Below, piece after piece: positions 8,641 to 15,713 of a stretch of 19,055 bases of DNA. The position numbers and the translations under genes were made by a program. The notes beneath the pieces are model-generated. The model made no database searches. It saw nothing but the letters and a program-made list of their open reading frames with translations, and was not told the DNA's origin. Origin of the DNA: Bordetella parapertussis (GTDB lineage Bacteria > Pseudomonadota > Gammaproteobacteria > Burkholderiales > Burkholderiaceae_C); NCBI GenBank assembly GCA_945907335.1, contig CAMDSU010000013.1, forward strand, positions 1 to 19,055. The letters are read 5' to 3'. The first letter of the stretch is position 1; each line of letters begins with the position of its first letter.

Positions 8641-10071
8641 TTAGGCTTTATCAGCTGGTTTTAGCTGTATCGCTTTGTGTTCCAGAAACTCTTCAAAACC
8701 ATATTTGCCGTTCTCGCGACCATTGCCAGATTGTTTGTAACCGCCGAATGGCGCATTGCCATTAAACGGAGCGCCGTTGATATCGACTTGACCGGTGCGC
8801 ATGCGACGCGCAAATGCCAGCGCGTGTTCATCAGAACCGCTCCAAACACCGCCACCCAAACCATAAATGGTGTCGTTGGCAATGCGAGCGGCTTCGTCTT
8901 CGTCTTTGTAGGTCAACACCACCAATACGGGGCCGAAAATTTCTTCGCGTGCCAAGGTGTCGTCGGGCTTGACCCGCAAAGCTGTGGGATGCACGAAATA
9001 GCCTTTGTCAAACGGTGGTTTGTCAGAGCCGCCAGCGATGAGTTCAGCACCTTCTTGCAGGCCTTGTTGAATGAAACCAGTCACGCGTTCACGCTGCGTG
9101 GCGGTGATCAGCGGCCCTAAACGAGAGTTCTCATCCAAACTGATGCCCAAGGGGTATTTGGCGATACCGGCTTGCAACAAGGCTTTGATTTCTTCGTAAC
9201 GCGACTCGGGCACCAACATGCGTGTGTGCGCAGAACAGGTTTGCCCACTGTTGAGTAAACACGCAGACAAAGTGCCTTTGACAGCCGCAGCCATGTCGGC
9301 ATCCGGCAAAACCACGCTGGCAGATTTGCCGCCCAGCTCCAAGGTGACGCGCTTGACTGACTCAGCGGCCAGCGCCGCCACGCGCTTGCCGGCGCGAGTG
9401 GAACCTGTGAAACTGACCATGTCAACTTCCGGGTGGCTGGCCAGCACTTCGCCCACCACCGGACCGGCCCCATTGACCAGGTTAAACACCCCGGGCGGCA
9501 AACCTGCTGCGTGAATGATTTCAGTCAGGATCATGGCATTGACAGGGGCGATTTCGCTGGGCTTGAGCACCACAGTACAACCGGCGGCCAGCGCAGGTGC
9601 TACTTTCAAAGTGATTTGGTTTAACGGAAAATTCCATGGTGTGATGCAGCCGACCACACCTATGGGTTCACGCACCACAAGTGAATTGCCCACTTTTTCC
9701 TCGTAGTGATAGGCCCGAGCTACTTTGGCGGCATTGCCCCAGTTGAACACCGGGCCGCCGACTTGAATCATCTTGGCCATTTTGATCGGCATGCCGACCT
9801 CACGGGCAATCGCTGTAGCCATTTCATCGGTACGTGCTTTCAGACCTGCCACGATTTTGTCTATGTACTGACAGCGTTCCTCGACACTGAGCGCAGCCCA
9901 AGCCGGAAATGCGGCCCGTGCAGCCAACACTGCTTGCGATGCTTCTTCGGTGGTTCCTTGCGGCACGGTGGCCATGACTTCTTCGGTGCTGGCGTCATGA
10001 ACTTCAAAATGGTCTTTGGATGTGGCTGCTTGCCATTGGCCGTTGACGTAGTGTTGGGTGTAGCTGATCAT
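8641..10071 (-). CDS. NAD(P)-dependent aldehyde dehydrogenase
   Basis: A complete 476-residue aldehyde dehydrogenase superfamily enzyme, oxidising an aldehyde to a carboxylate in the cytoplasm. Visible active-site elements are Asn147 (PWNFPL), Lys170 (LKPSE), the cofactor-binding GSTRAGK at 223-229, the general base Glu245 (LELGGKS), the nucleophile Cys279 (SGQTCSA) and the EEIFGPVL motif further on. The overall pattern (YVNGQW start, GQTCSAHTR active site) suggests a broad-specificity betaine-aldehyde or CddD-like group, but the substrate is not decidable. GAAG lies a few bases before the ATG at 10071. The 117-base gap upstream makes an own promoter likely, and the DUF3365 gene follows 26 bases downstream. 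Confidence 0.94.
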   Translation of the reverse strand: MISYTQHYVNGQWQAATSKDHFEVHDASTEEVMATVPQGTTEEASQAVLAARAAFPAWAALSVEERCQYIDKIVAGLKARTDEMATAIAREVGMPIKMAKMIQVGGPVFNWGNAAKVARAYHYEEKVGNSLVVREPIGVVGCITPWNFPLNQITLKVAPALAAGCTVVLKPSEIAPVNAMILTEIIHAAGLPPGVFNLVNGAGPVVGEVLASHPEVDMVSFTGSTRAGKRVAALAAESVKRVTLELGGKSASVVLPDADMAAAVKGTLSACLLNSGQTCSAHTRMLVPESRYEEIKALLQAGIAKYPLGISLDENSRLGPLITATQRERVTGFIQQGLQEGAELIAGGSDKPPFDKGYFVHPTALRVKPDDTLAREEIFGPVLVVLTYKDEDEAARIANDTIYGLGGGVWSGSDEHALAFARRMRTGQVDINGAPFNGNAPFGGYKQSGNGRENGKYGFEEFLEHKAIQLKPADKA

Positions 10072-10188
10072 GTGGACTTCGTAGGTTAGTTACAGGCTCA
10101 AGCCATTGTAGAGCCCGTATTTGGTTGGCATTGCTGCTCTTGCAGTTAAAAGTCACGCTTAGCCGACCCAGCTAAAACCAACAAAAGG
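10072..10188 (-). other. Intergenic region upstream of the aldehyde dehydrogenase
   Basis: A 117-base spacer between the LD-carboxypeptidase stop and the aldehyde dehydrogenase start. It contains a short inverted repeat, GGCTC at 10095-10099 and GAGCC at 10111-10115, around a possible -10 hexamer (TACAAT read on the minus strand, 10110-10105). I see no convincing -35 at the right distance. It may hold the aldehyde dehydrogenase promoter with a small operator, but this is only suggestive. Confidence 0.25.
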
Positions 10189-11112
10189 TCAGTGATGCGC
10201 CTGATGCGCCCACAGCAAAAAAGCCTCGCGGTCTTCACGCAAAAGATTGACCACGTGACCTACCGGCAAACAAACTTTGGTAGGCACGTGCCCAAAAGGC
10301 AAGCCAGTCAACACCGGCACTTTCACGTGGTCGCGCAACCAACTCACTACCGTGTCGAACTTGTAGCCTTGGTCATGCTTTGTCAATTTGTAATCGGTGA
10401 ACTGACCCAACACAATCGCTTGTTGTTTGGCCAGTACGCCAGCATTTAACAATTGCGTCAACATACGTTCAATACGGTAAGGGTGCTCGGCCACATCTTC
10501 CAAAAACAACACGCCCTTCTCTACTTCGGGCAAATAAGCAGTACCCACCAAACTGCACAGCACACTCAAATTGCCGCCCCATAACTTGGCGTCTTCTGCC
10601 AGCATCGTTCGCTTGGGCAAGTGCGCCAAGTCAGACGCGGGCAGTCGCCAACCGGTACCTTCCCCCCTGCCCTGGGCCATGTCTTCCCAACAGTCTTGCA
10701 TGATCTCGTCCACCTCCTGTGCGCCAAAATCTGCACAGGCATGCGGACCGGCCCAGGTCACAGCGCCGGTCTTTGCCAAAACACCCATTTGCAGCGCCGT
10801 GAGGTCGCTGTGACCCACCCACCGCATACCTTGTTTGATGGAGCCGGCAATGGCTTTGTAGGGCAAGTGCTTCATCAACCGGGTGATGCCATAGCCACCG
10901 CGTGTAGGCATGGCTATGTCTGCGCCGCTGGCTGCTGCACGTGCAATTGACAACACCCGCGCTTGATCGTCGCCGGCAAACCGCTGTTTAGTGCTGAGTG
11001 CATCTGGGTCAAGCTCGACATCATGGCCGAGTCGACCCAAGTGTTTGACCGCACGTCGCAAAGCAGCCTTGTCGCGCACTGCGCCCGATGGTGAATAAAT
11101 ATAAATGTGCAT
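10189..11112 (-). CDS. ldcA: LD-carboxypeptidase (muramoyltetrapeptide carboxypeptidase, family S66)
   Basis: A cytoplasmic serine peptidase that removes the terminal D-Ala from murein tetrapeptides during peptidoglycan recycling. With the ATG at 11112 it has 307 residues. The family's signature residues are visible: RGGYGITR (71-78), nucleophile Ser102 in GHSDLTAL, Glu205 in LFLEDV, and His275 in LPFGHVPT, matching the Ser-Glu-His triad of S66. The frame is open further upstream to an ATG at 11148, but the start at 11112 is preferred because AAGGGTGG lies about ten bases before it and because MHIYIYSPSG matches the usual beta-strand start. It lies 51 bases after the tadA-dehalogenase fusion in the same direction. 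Confidence 0.93.
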   Translation of the reverse strand: MHIYIYSPSGAVRDKAALRRAVKHLGRLGHDVELDPDALSTKQRFAGDDQARVLSIARAAASGADIAMPTRGGYGITRLMKHLPYKAIAGSIKQGMRWVGHSDLTALQMGVLAKTGAVTWAGPHACADFGAQEVDEIMQDCWEDMAQGRGEGTGWRLPASDLAHLPKRTMLAEDAKLWGGNLSVLCSLVGTAYLPEVEKGVLFLEDVAEHPYRIERMLTQLLNAGVLAKQQAIVLGQFTDYKLTKHDQGYKFDTVVSWLRDHVKVPVLTGLPFGHVPTKVCLPVGHVVNLLREDREAFLLWAHQAHH

Positions 11113-11163
11113 GAAAAATGAACCACCCTTTGTGTCAAAGAAAATCAAACCAAGCCGTTGTAC

Positions 11164-12573
11164 TCACGTCAAAACTCCCTGCGTGTCCGGATGAAAGTAG
11201 TGCAATGCTTGCCGCGCAATATCGCGGCCATGCTCTTGCACAAAATGGCCGGCATGTGGCAGCAAAACAGGTGGCGGGCAAGCACGGATGCTGGCGTGCA
11301 ATTCACGCATCACAGATTCGCCCAACACCGGGTCTTGCTGACCGATAAACATCAAGCTGCGCCCTTGCCACTGCTGCTTGAAAAACGCAGCGGCTTGGCG
11401 GGAAATCTCCGCCCCCGGGCTGTTCAAAGATGACGGCACCATGGCCGGAAAAGCCCGTAAAGCCGCACGGTGGCCCGCATCTGGAAATGGTGCGTTGTAG
11501 GCCGCGCATTCTTCTGTAGCCATGTGCGGGTTACCACGCGCAAATAATTTGGCAACATCAAACATCGGTTTGTCCGCACACATTTGTCGCCACGCCAAAA
11601 AGCCAGGGCTCAAAGGACGGTCCCCCTCAGTCAGCATGGTGTTCATCACCAACAATGCGCTGTAGCGCCAATCATGTGCCATGGGCAAGGTCAGGCCAAG
11701 AATGCCACCCCAATCTTGTACCACCAGATGTATGTGGCGCAAATCAAGCGCTTCGATGAATTCCAACAACACCTGTCTGTGCCATTCAAACGAATGGGCA
11801 CTGTCTTTTTTCGGTTTATCGCTTTTGCCGAAACCCGGCATGTCGGGCGCCACCACGCGATGACCGGCCGCTAAAAAGACTGGGATCATGTGCCTGTAAA
11901 GATAACTCCATGCAGGGTTGCCATGCAAACACAGCCAAGTCACTTCGGCATCAACGGGGCCCTCATCCAAGTAATGCATGCGCAGGCCATTGAGTGAAGG
12001 CAATTCACTGATGTAGTTCGGTTGCCACGGGTAATCAGGAAACCCATCAAAAGCAGTTTCAGGCGTTCGCACAGCATCGTCGCGCAAGCGAGTAGCCATG
12101 GCCTGTGATTTTTGTGCAGCCCGTTGTTTATTGAAAAATATTTGCAAGGGTTTTGCACATTCATCCGACATCACACCGCCCAAATTGACGGTTTGGTGAT
12201 TCAACTGTGCTTGGCCAAAGACATTGAGCACCGAACCAGCCGCACCGGTTTTGGGTTCAGCTGCACCCCAAACCACTTTACGCAATCTTGCATTTAGCAT
12301 GGCCCCGGCACACATGGTGCAAGGCTCCAACGTGACATACAGGGTGCAATCGTCAAGCCGGTAATTGCCCAGTAAGCGGGCGGCTTCACGCATGACTAAC
12401 ACTTCAGCATGGGCGCTTGGGTCATGCAAAGACACGGGAGCATTATGGGCTTGTGCCAATACTTCTCCGTTTCGCACCAACACCGCGCCAACCGGCACTT
12501 CACCCGCCACGGCCGCCGTGTGTGCCTGAGCCAGAGCCAGTTGCATGAAGTACTGATCGTTCATGCGCCGCAA
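11164..12573 (-). CDS. tadA: TadA tRNA adenosine deaminase fused to a DhlA-like haloalkane dehalogenase
   Basis: One uninterrupted frame of 469 residues holds two enzymes. Residues 1-155 are TadA, which converts A34 to inosine in the tRNA-Arg(ACG) anticodon: HAE with zinc ligand His55 and proton shuttle Glu57, PCTMC with zinc ligands Cys85 and Cys88, and GEVPVGAV and KTGAAGS segments. Residues from about 160 to 469 are an alpha/beta hydrolase closely resembling haloalkane dehalogenase subfamily I (DhlA of Xanthobacter, compared from memory): LHGNP at 216-220, nucleophile Asp287 in VVQDWGG, catalytic acid Asp414 in GQQDPVLG, base His443 in AGHFVQE, and both halide-binding tryptophans, Trp288 and Trp328 in the cap. 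DhlA-type enzymes hydrolyse carbon-halogen bonds. The linker is only some 10-15 residues, with an internal ATG at 12099 (Met159) whose ribosome site is poor. Met4 (12564) is an alternative start. The real substrate of the hydrolase half is unproven. Confidence 0.93.
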   Translation of the reverse strand: MRRMNDQYFMQLALAQAHTAAVAGEVPVGAVLVRNGEVLAQAHNAPVSLHDPSAHAEVLVMREAARLLGNYRLDDCTLYVTLEPCTMCAGAMLNARLRKVVWGAAEPKTGAAGSVLNVFGQAQLNHQTVNLGGVMSDECAKPLQIFFNKQRAAQKSQAMATRLRDDAVRTPETAFDGFPDYPWQPNYISELPSLNGLRMHYLDEGPVDAEVTWLCLHGNPAWSYLYRHMIPVFLAAGHRVVAPDMPGFGKSDKPKKDSAHSFEWHRQVLLEFIEALDLRHIHLVVQDWGGILGLTLPMAHDWRYSALLVMNTMLTEGDRPLSPGFLAWRQMCADKPMFDVAKLFARGNPHMATEECAAYNAPFPDAGHRAALRAFPAMVPSSLNSPGAEISRQAAAFFKQQWQGRSLMFIGQQDPVLGESVMRELHASIRACPPPVLLPHAGHFVQEHGRDIARQALHYFHPDTQGVLT

Positions 12574-12596
12574 TGTAACCCATGCGGGCGAGAAAA

Positions 12597-13277
12597 TCAG
12601 TCGCGTTGATAACTCAGCATCCGCCCTCGGTAGGGCGTGTCATCGCTCAAAGGGGTGTGTAAATCAGTTTGCGACATGACAAACCCGTTGTGGTGCATGG
12701 CTTTGTGAAATGGCGCGCGGTTGCTGCGGTTCGGGTCAATGATCAACACTTGCGCATGCGGCGCAGCATGCCGTTGAATAAATCCCGCCAGTTGCTGTGG
12801 ATGATCACGCTCATACAGCACATCGCTGCCAATGATCAGATCAAACTCACCCAAGAGCGGATTAGCGCGCTCCCAATGCCCGCTGATATAAGGCAAGGTA
12901 TGCATTTCGTTGAGCAGCAAATTGGCATTCAAGAAGCGCTCTGTATAAGGGTGATAGTCGGATGCGGTGACAGTACCGAGTCGCCGGTGAATCACCAGAC
13001 TAGCCAAGCCCAAGCCGCAACCGATTTCCAAAATACGCAGATCTGCGATTGGAAAAGTCTGCATCACATCAGCCATTTTGCGAGCCGATGGCCACACCAA
13101 GCCGAACAAAGGCCAGGTGGCAGAGGAAACGCCTAAAGCCAGGGCAATGCCTAGCGGGTCATGGAATTGTTGTAAATCTAGTAATGAACGTATGTTCAGT
13201 GAAGCGCCGCCGTCAATGGCGATACTTTGATGTTTGACCAAATAGCCCAATCCGGTGTCGGACGGGCTGGCGGTCAA
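12597..13277 (-). CDS. Class I SAM-dependent methyltransferase, DXXY (METTL/Methyltransf_16-like)
   Basis: A 226-residue seven-beta-strand methyltransferase. The SAM-binding motif [10 protein letters not shown] is at residues 84-92, an acidic residue that would hold the SAM ribose is Asp107 (TASDYHP), and [11 protein letters not shown] (146-156) carries the DXXY motif (Asp152-Tyr155). That motif is typical of the METTL/FAM86 branch, which mostly methylates lysines on proteins, including translation factors (established for eukaryotic members); its meaning here is inference. The first in-frame ATG is only at residue 67, within the domain, so translation must begin at a TTG. The TTG at 13277 overlaps the infA stop (TTGA), which suggests translational coupling to IF-1. 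The tadA fusion follows after 23 bases. Confidence 0.8.
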   Translation of the reverse strand: MTASPSDTGLGYLVKHQSIAIDGGASLNIRSLLDLQQFHDPLGIALALGVSSATWPLFGLVWPSARKMADVMQTFPIADLRILEIGCGLGLASLVIHRRLGTVTASDYHPYTERFLNANLLLNEMHTLPYISGHWERANPLLGEFDLIIGSDVLYERDHPQQLAGFIQRHAAPHAQVLIIDPNRSNRAPFHKAMHHNGFVMSQTDLHTPLSDDTPYRGRMLSYQRD

Positions 13278-13531
13278 AACCGTCTGCGACGAGGCCCGCT
13301 TGGTCCCTTGCCTTCAATATGCCTGAAGGTGATACGACCTTTTGTCATGTCGTAAGGAGAGAGTTCCAAGGTGACTTTGTCGCCGGCCAGGATGCGGATG
13401 TGGTGCATGCGCATCTTGCCTGCGGTGTAGGCCACGAGTTCGTGGCCGTTGTCCAAAGTGACACGGTAGCGCGAGTCAGGAAGCACCTCGCGCACCATGC
13501 CGGACATTTCCAGCATTTCTTCTTTGGACAT
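13274..13531 (-). CDS. infA: Translation initiation factor IF-1
   Basis: IF-1 binds the 30S A site during initiation and helps IF-2 and IF-3. The protein is 85 residues, a little longer than the 72 of E. coli, with a basic PRRRRF tail. It is one S1-like OB fold: [40 protein letters not shown] and [19 protein letters not shown] are all strongly conserved. Many Betaproteobacteria carry a longer IF-1 paralogue outside the ribosomal protein operon, and this looks like that form, since no ribosomal protein gene is nearby. It follows the cold-shock gene by 22 bases, which fits a link with cold adaptation, and its stop overlaps the methyltransferase TTG start. Confidence 0.95.
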   Translation of the reverse strand: MSKEEMLEMSGMVREVLPDSRYRVTLDNGHELVAYTAGKMRMHHIRILAGDKVTLELSPYDMTKGRITFRHIEGKGPSGPRRRRF

Positions 13532-13553
13532 CAGCGGCCTTTAAGCTTGGGGC

Positions 13554-13760
13554 TTAATCGGCTGACTTGATGTTGGACGCTTGCAGGCCTTTAGGGCCGG
13601 TGGTCACTTCAAAGCTCACGCGTTGGCCTTCTGCCAGCGTTTTAAAGCCCTGGTTTTGGATCGCTGAAAAATGGGCGAACAAATCTTTGCCGCCGTCTTC
13701 GGGTGTAATAAAGCCAAAACCTTTGGACTCGTTAAACCATTTCACTGTACCTGTTGCCAT
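13554..13760 (-). CDS. CspA-family cold-shock protein
   Basis: A 68-residue single-domain RNA/DNA chaperone that melts RNA structure. It begins [14 protein letters not shown], with RNP1 KGFGFI at residues 13-18 and RNP2 LFAHF at 27-31. The ATG at 13760 is preferred over the in-frame ATG at 13769 because it gives the family's standard N-terminus and has AAGAA nine bases upstream. The upstream leader is unusual (see the attenuator-like element). infA follows 22 bases downstream on the same strand and is probably co-transcribed. Confidence 0.96.
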   Translation of the reverse strand: MATGTVKWFNESKGFGFITPEDGGKDLFAHFSAIQNQGFKTLAEGQRVSFEVTTGPKGLQASNIKSAD

Positions 13761-13774
13761 GTATTGCATTTCTT

Positions 13775-13800
13775 AAAAAAAAGGGAAGCCCCCCTCGGGG
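13775..13800 (-). promoter_or_regulatory. Attenuator-like hairpin and U8 tract in the csp leader
   Basis: Read on the minus strand just before csp, the sequence runs CCCC-GA-GGGGGG-CTT-CCC followed by eight T residues (A8 at 13775-13782 on the plus strand). The G6 run can pair with the upstream CCCC, or with the CCC directly before the T tract, which would make a short terminator-like hairpin. The two pairings exclude each other. It lies about 15 bases from the csp ATG, so it belongs to the csp transcript and is not the terminator of any gene ending there. Function is inferred only; the stems are short. Confidence 0.4.
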
Positions 13801-13842
13801 TCGAAGGTCAGAACAGGCGAAGAGACGAAGGGAGAAATACCT

Positions 13843-13884
13843 ATGAGGGCAGAACTAAAAACGAGCTACAACGACATAACCTGA
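13843..13884 (+). CDS. Possible 13-residue leader peptide ORF
   Basis: ATG at 13843 opens a 13-codon frame ending in TGA (peptide MRAELKTSYNDIT). It is preceded by AAGGGAG at 13828-13834, eight bases from the ATG, the strongest ribosome-binding site I noticed in this part of the window. It lies antisense to the presumed csp leader and upstream of the CoA-binding protein gene. The peptide has no recognisable motif. It may be chance, or the purine-rich strand may simply reflect the pyrimidine-rich csp leader. Confidence 0.2.
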   Translation: MRAELKTSYNDIT

Positions 13885-13958
13885 TATCGAAGCCTTACTA
13901 TGCACTGTTTCCAGCCATAAAGCAATCTTTATTTACTCAATCAGCTAATATCCATCAA

Positions 13959-14426
13959 ATGAGTGATATCCGCATACTGAAGCAGGTGTTGAAACAACAC
14001 CGAACCATCGCCGTGGTCGGTTTATCTGCAGACTGGTTCCGCCCCTCTTACTTTGCCGCCAAGTACATGCAAGCGCATGGCTACAAAATTGTGCCGGTTA
14101 ACCCCAAGTACCCCAGCATTCTGGATGAAACCTGTTACCCGAGTCTTGCGGACATCCCGTTTCCGGTGGACATCGTTGATGTGTTTCGCAAACCAGCCGA
14201 CACACCAGCCATTGCGCAGCAAGCGGTCGATATTGGTGCCAAAGTGCTTTGGTTGCAACTCGGCGTGGTCAACGACGATGCACGCGCGATTGCCGACAAA
14301 GCAGGCCTCACCTTCATCATGGACCGCTGTGTCAAGATCGAACACGCCCGTTTGTTCGGCGGCCTTGGGTGGTTCGGTGTCAACACCGGCGTCATCTCGG
14401 CTCAACGTCAAATCCCACCTCAGTAA
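13959..14426 (+). CDS. CoA-binding domain protein (YccU-like)
   Basis: A 155-residue single-domain protein with a Rossmann-type CoA_binding fold, as in the first domain of succinyl-CoA synthetase alpha subunits and in YccU of E. coli. The nucleotide loop is in AVVGLSADWFRPS (18-30), followed by GYKIVPVNPKYP (41-52), the VDIVDVFRKP strand (70-79) and the LWLQLGVVND segment (97-106). The molecular role of the family is not established. The reading frame is open far upstream, but the ATG at 13959 is where family similarity begins. metY starts six bases after its stop, so the two are probably co-transcribed. Confidence 0.88.
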   Translation: MSDIRILKQVLKQHRTIAVVGLSADWFRPSYFAAKYMQAHGYKIVPVNPKYPSILDETCYPSLADIPFPVDIVDVFRKPADTPAIAQQAVDIGAKVLWLQLGVVNDDARAIADKAGLTFIMDRCVKIEHARLFGGLGWFGVNTGVISAQRQIPPQ

Positions 14427-14432
14427 ATATAT

Positions 14433-15713
14433 ATGGCAGATCGCACGTTCGGTTTTGACACCCTTAGCCTGCACGCTGGGCAAATACCAGATGCCGCCAC
14501 CGGCAGCCGCGCAGTTCCCATTTACCAAACCACCTCGTATGTGTTTGACAGCGCTGAACATGCCGCCAGTTTGTTCAACCTGCAAACCTTCGGCAATGTG
14601 TATTCACGGCTTTCTAACCCCACGGTCGCGGTACTCGAAGAGCGTATAGCAGCCTTAGAAGGCGGTCGCGCCGCCGTTGCAACTGGCAGCGGCATGGCCG
14701 CACAAATGATCGCCCTGCTGAATGTGTGCGAGGCCGGTGACCAGATCGTTGCGGCCAAGACTTTGTACGGCGGCACGCACACTCAGCTTGGCGTGAATTT
14801 CAAAAAGCTGGGCATTGAAACTGTGTTTGTTGATGCCTCGGATCCTGAAAATTTCGCGCGCGCCATCACACCCAAAACCAAAGCGCTGTATGCAGAAACT
14901 TTGGGCAATCCATCGTTGAATGTGCTGGACATCGAAGCCGTGGCCAAGATAGGCAACCAAGCCGGTGTGCCCTTGTTCATAGACAACACCTTTGCCAGTC
15001 CTTATTTGTGCCAACCGTTTAAATGGGGCACGGCGATCAGCATTCATTCGGCGACAAAATTCATTGGCGGCCACGGCACCACCATGGGCGGTGTCATCAT
15101 TGAATCAGGCAAATTCCCTTGGGATAACGGTCGCTTTCCGAGCATGACCGAGCCCTCGCCCGGCTACCATGGTGTGCGTTTCTTCGAAACCTTTGGCGAC
15201 TTCGGTTTCACCATGAAATGCCGCATGGAGGGCATGCGAACCTTCGGGCCTGTGCTCTCCCCTTTCAATGCGTTTTTGCTGCTGCAAGGTGTAGAGACTT
15301 TGTCTTTGCGTATGGACAGGCATTGCAGCAATGCGCTGTCGGTGGCCAAGCATTTGCAACAACATCCCAAAGTGGCTTGGGTGAATTACCCGGGCTTGGA
15401 AGATCATCCCGACCACGCATTGGCCAATAAATATTTGCCACGCGGTGCCGGTGCGGTGTTGACGTTTGGTGTGAAAGGTGGCGCTGCAGCGGGTCAGACT
15501 TTCATTGAGAACGTGCAGTTTTTATCGCACTTGGCAAACATTGGTGACGCAAAAAGTCTGGTGATCCACCCGGCTTCCACGACGCACCGTCAATTGTCTG
15601 AAGAGCAGCAAATTGCAGCGGGTGTGCCGCCTGACTTGATTCGTTTGAGTGTGGGTTTGGAGACGCTGGACGACATCATTTGGGACATTGAGCAGGCACT
15701 GGATAAGACCTGA
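14433..15713 (+). CDS. metY: O-acetylhomoserine sulfhydrylase / aminocarboxypropyltransferase
   Basis: A 426-residue PLP enzyme of the Cys/Met metabolism family. It replaces the acetyl group of O-acetyl-L-homoserine with sulfide or methanethiol, giving homocysteine or methionine in the cytoplasm. The PLP-binding Lys209 sits in SIHSATKFIGGHG (203-215). Other hallmarks are YSRLSNPT (57-64), the ATGSGMAAQ phosphate loop (83-91) and DNTFASP (184-190). The length and the long insert after the lysine favour MetY over cystathionine gamma-synthase or lyase (about 380-400 residues), but substrate choice needs assay. It starts six bases after the CoA-binding gene without a clear ribosome site, suggesting coupling, and is followed by a likely terminator. 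Confidence 0.93.
   Translation: MADRTFGFDTLSLHAGQIPDAATGSRAVPIYQTTSYVFDSAEHAASLFNLQTFGNVYSRLSNPTVAVLEERIAALEGGRAAVATGSGMAAQMIALLNVCEAGDQIVAAKTLYGGTHTQLGVNFKKLGIETVFVDASDPENFARAITPKTKALYAETLGNPSLNVLDIEAVAKIGNQAGVPLFIDNTFASPYLCQPFKWGTAISIHSATKFIGGHGTTMGGVIIESGKFPWDNGRFPSMTEPSPGYHGVRFFETFGDFGFTMKCRMEGMRTFGPVLSPFNAFLLLQGVETLSLRMDRHCSNALSVAKHLQQHPKVAWVNYPGLEDHPDHALANKYLPRGAGAVLTFGVKGGAAAGQTFIENVQFLSHLANIGDAKSLVIHPASTTHRQLSEEQQIAAGVPPDLIRLSVGLETLDDIIWDIEQALDKT

Larger units (their letters stand above)
13761..13958. promoter_or_regulatory. Divergent leader region between csp and the CoA-binding protein gene
   Basis: A 198-base spacer with two divergent genes. On the minus strand a weak promoter can be proposed: TTGCTT at 13925-13920 and CATAGT at 13902-13897, with 17 bases between. 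It would give csp a leader of roughly 130 bases, and long leaders are common in cold-inducible csp genes. On the plus strand TACTAT (13896-13901) could be a -10 for the CoA-binding protein gene, without a convincing -35. The two -10 candidates overlap on opposite strands. A 13-codon plus-strand ORF (13843-13884) also lies here. Confidence 0.3.

Noticed and set aside
11113..11148. ATG start for the LD-carboxypeptidase at 11148
   Set aside because: The internal ATG at 11112 has a good ribosome site and the normal family N-terminus.
12060..12140. Possible assembly error joining tadA and the dehalogenase
   Set aside because: The frame is continuous, the TadA end and dehalogenase start both have normal sequence, and the short linker is not a repeat or homopolymer.
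13671..13958. Upstream extension of the CoA-binding protein frame
   Set aside because: The frame is open but its translation has no family similarity before the ATG at 13959, and it overlaps csp on the other strand.
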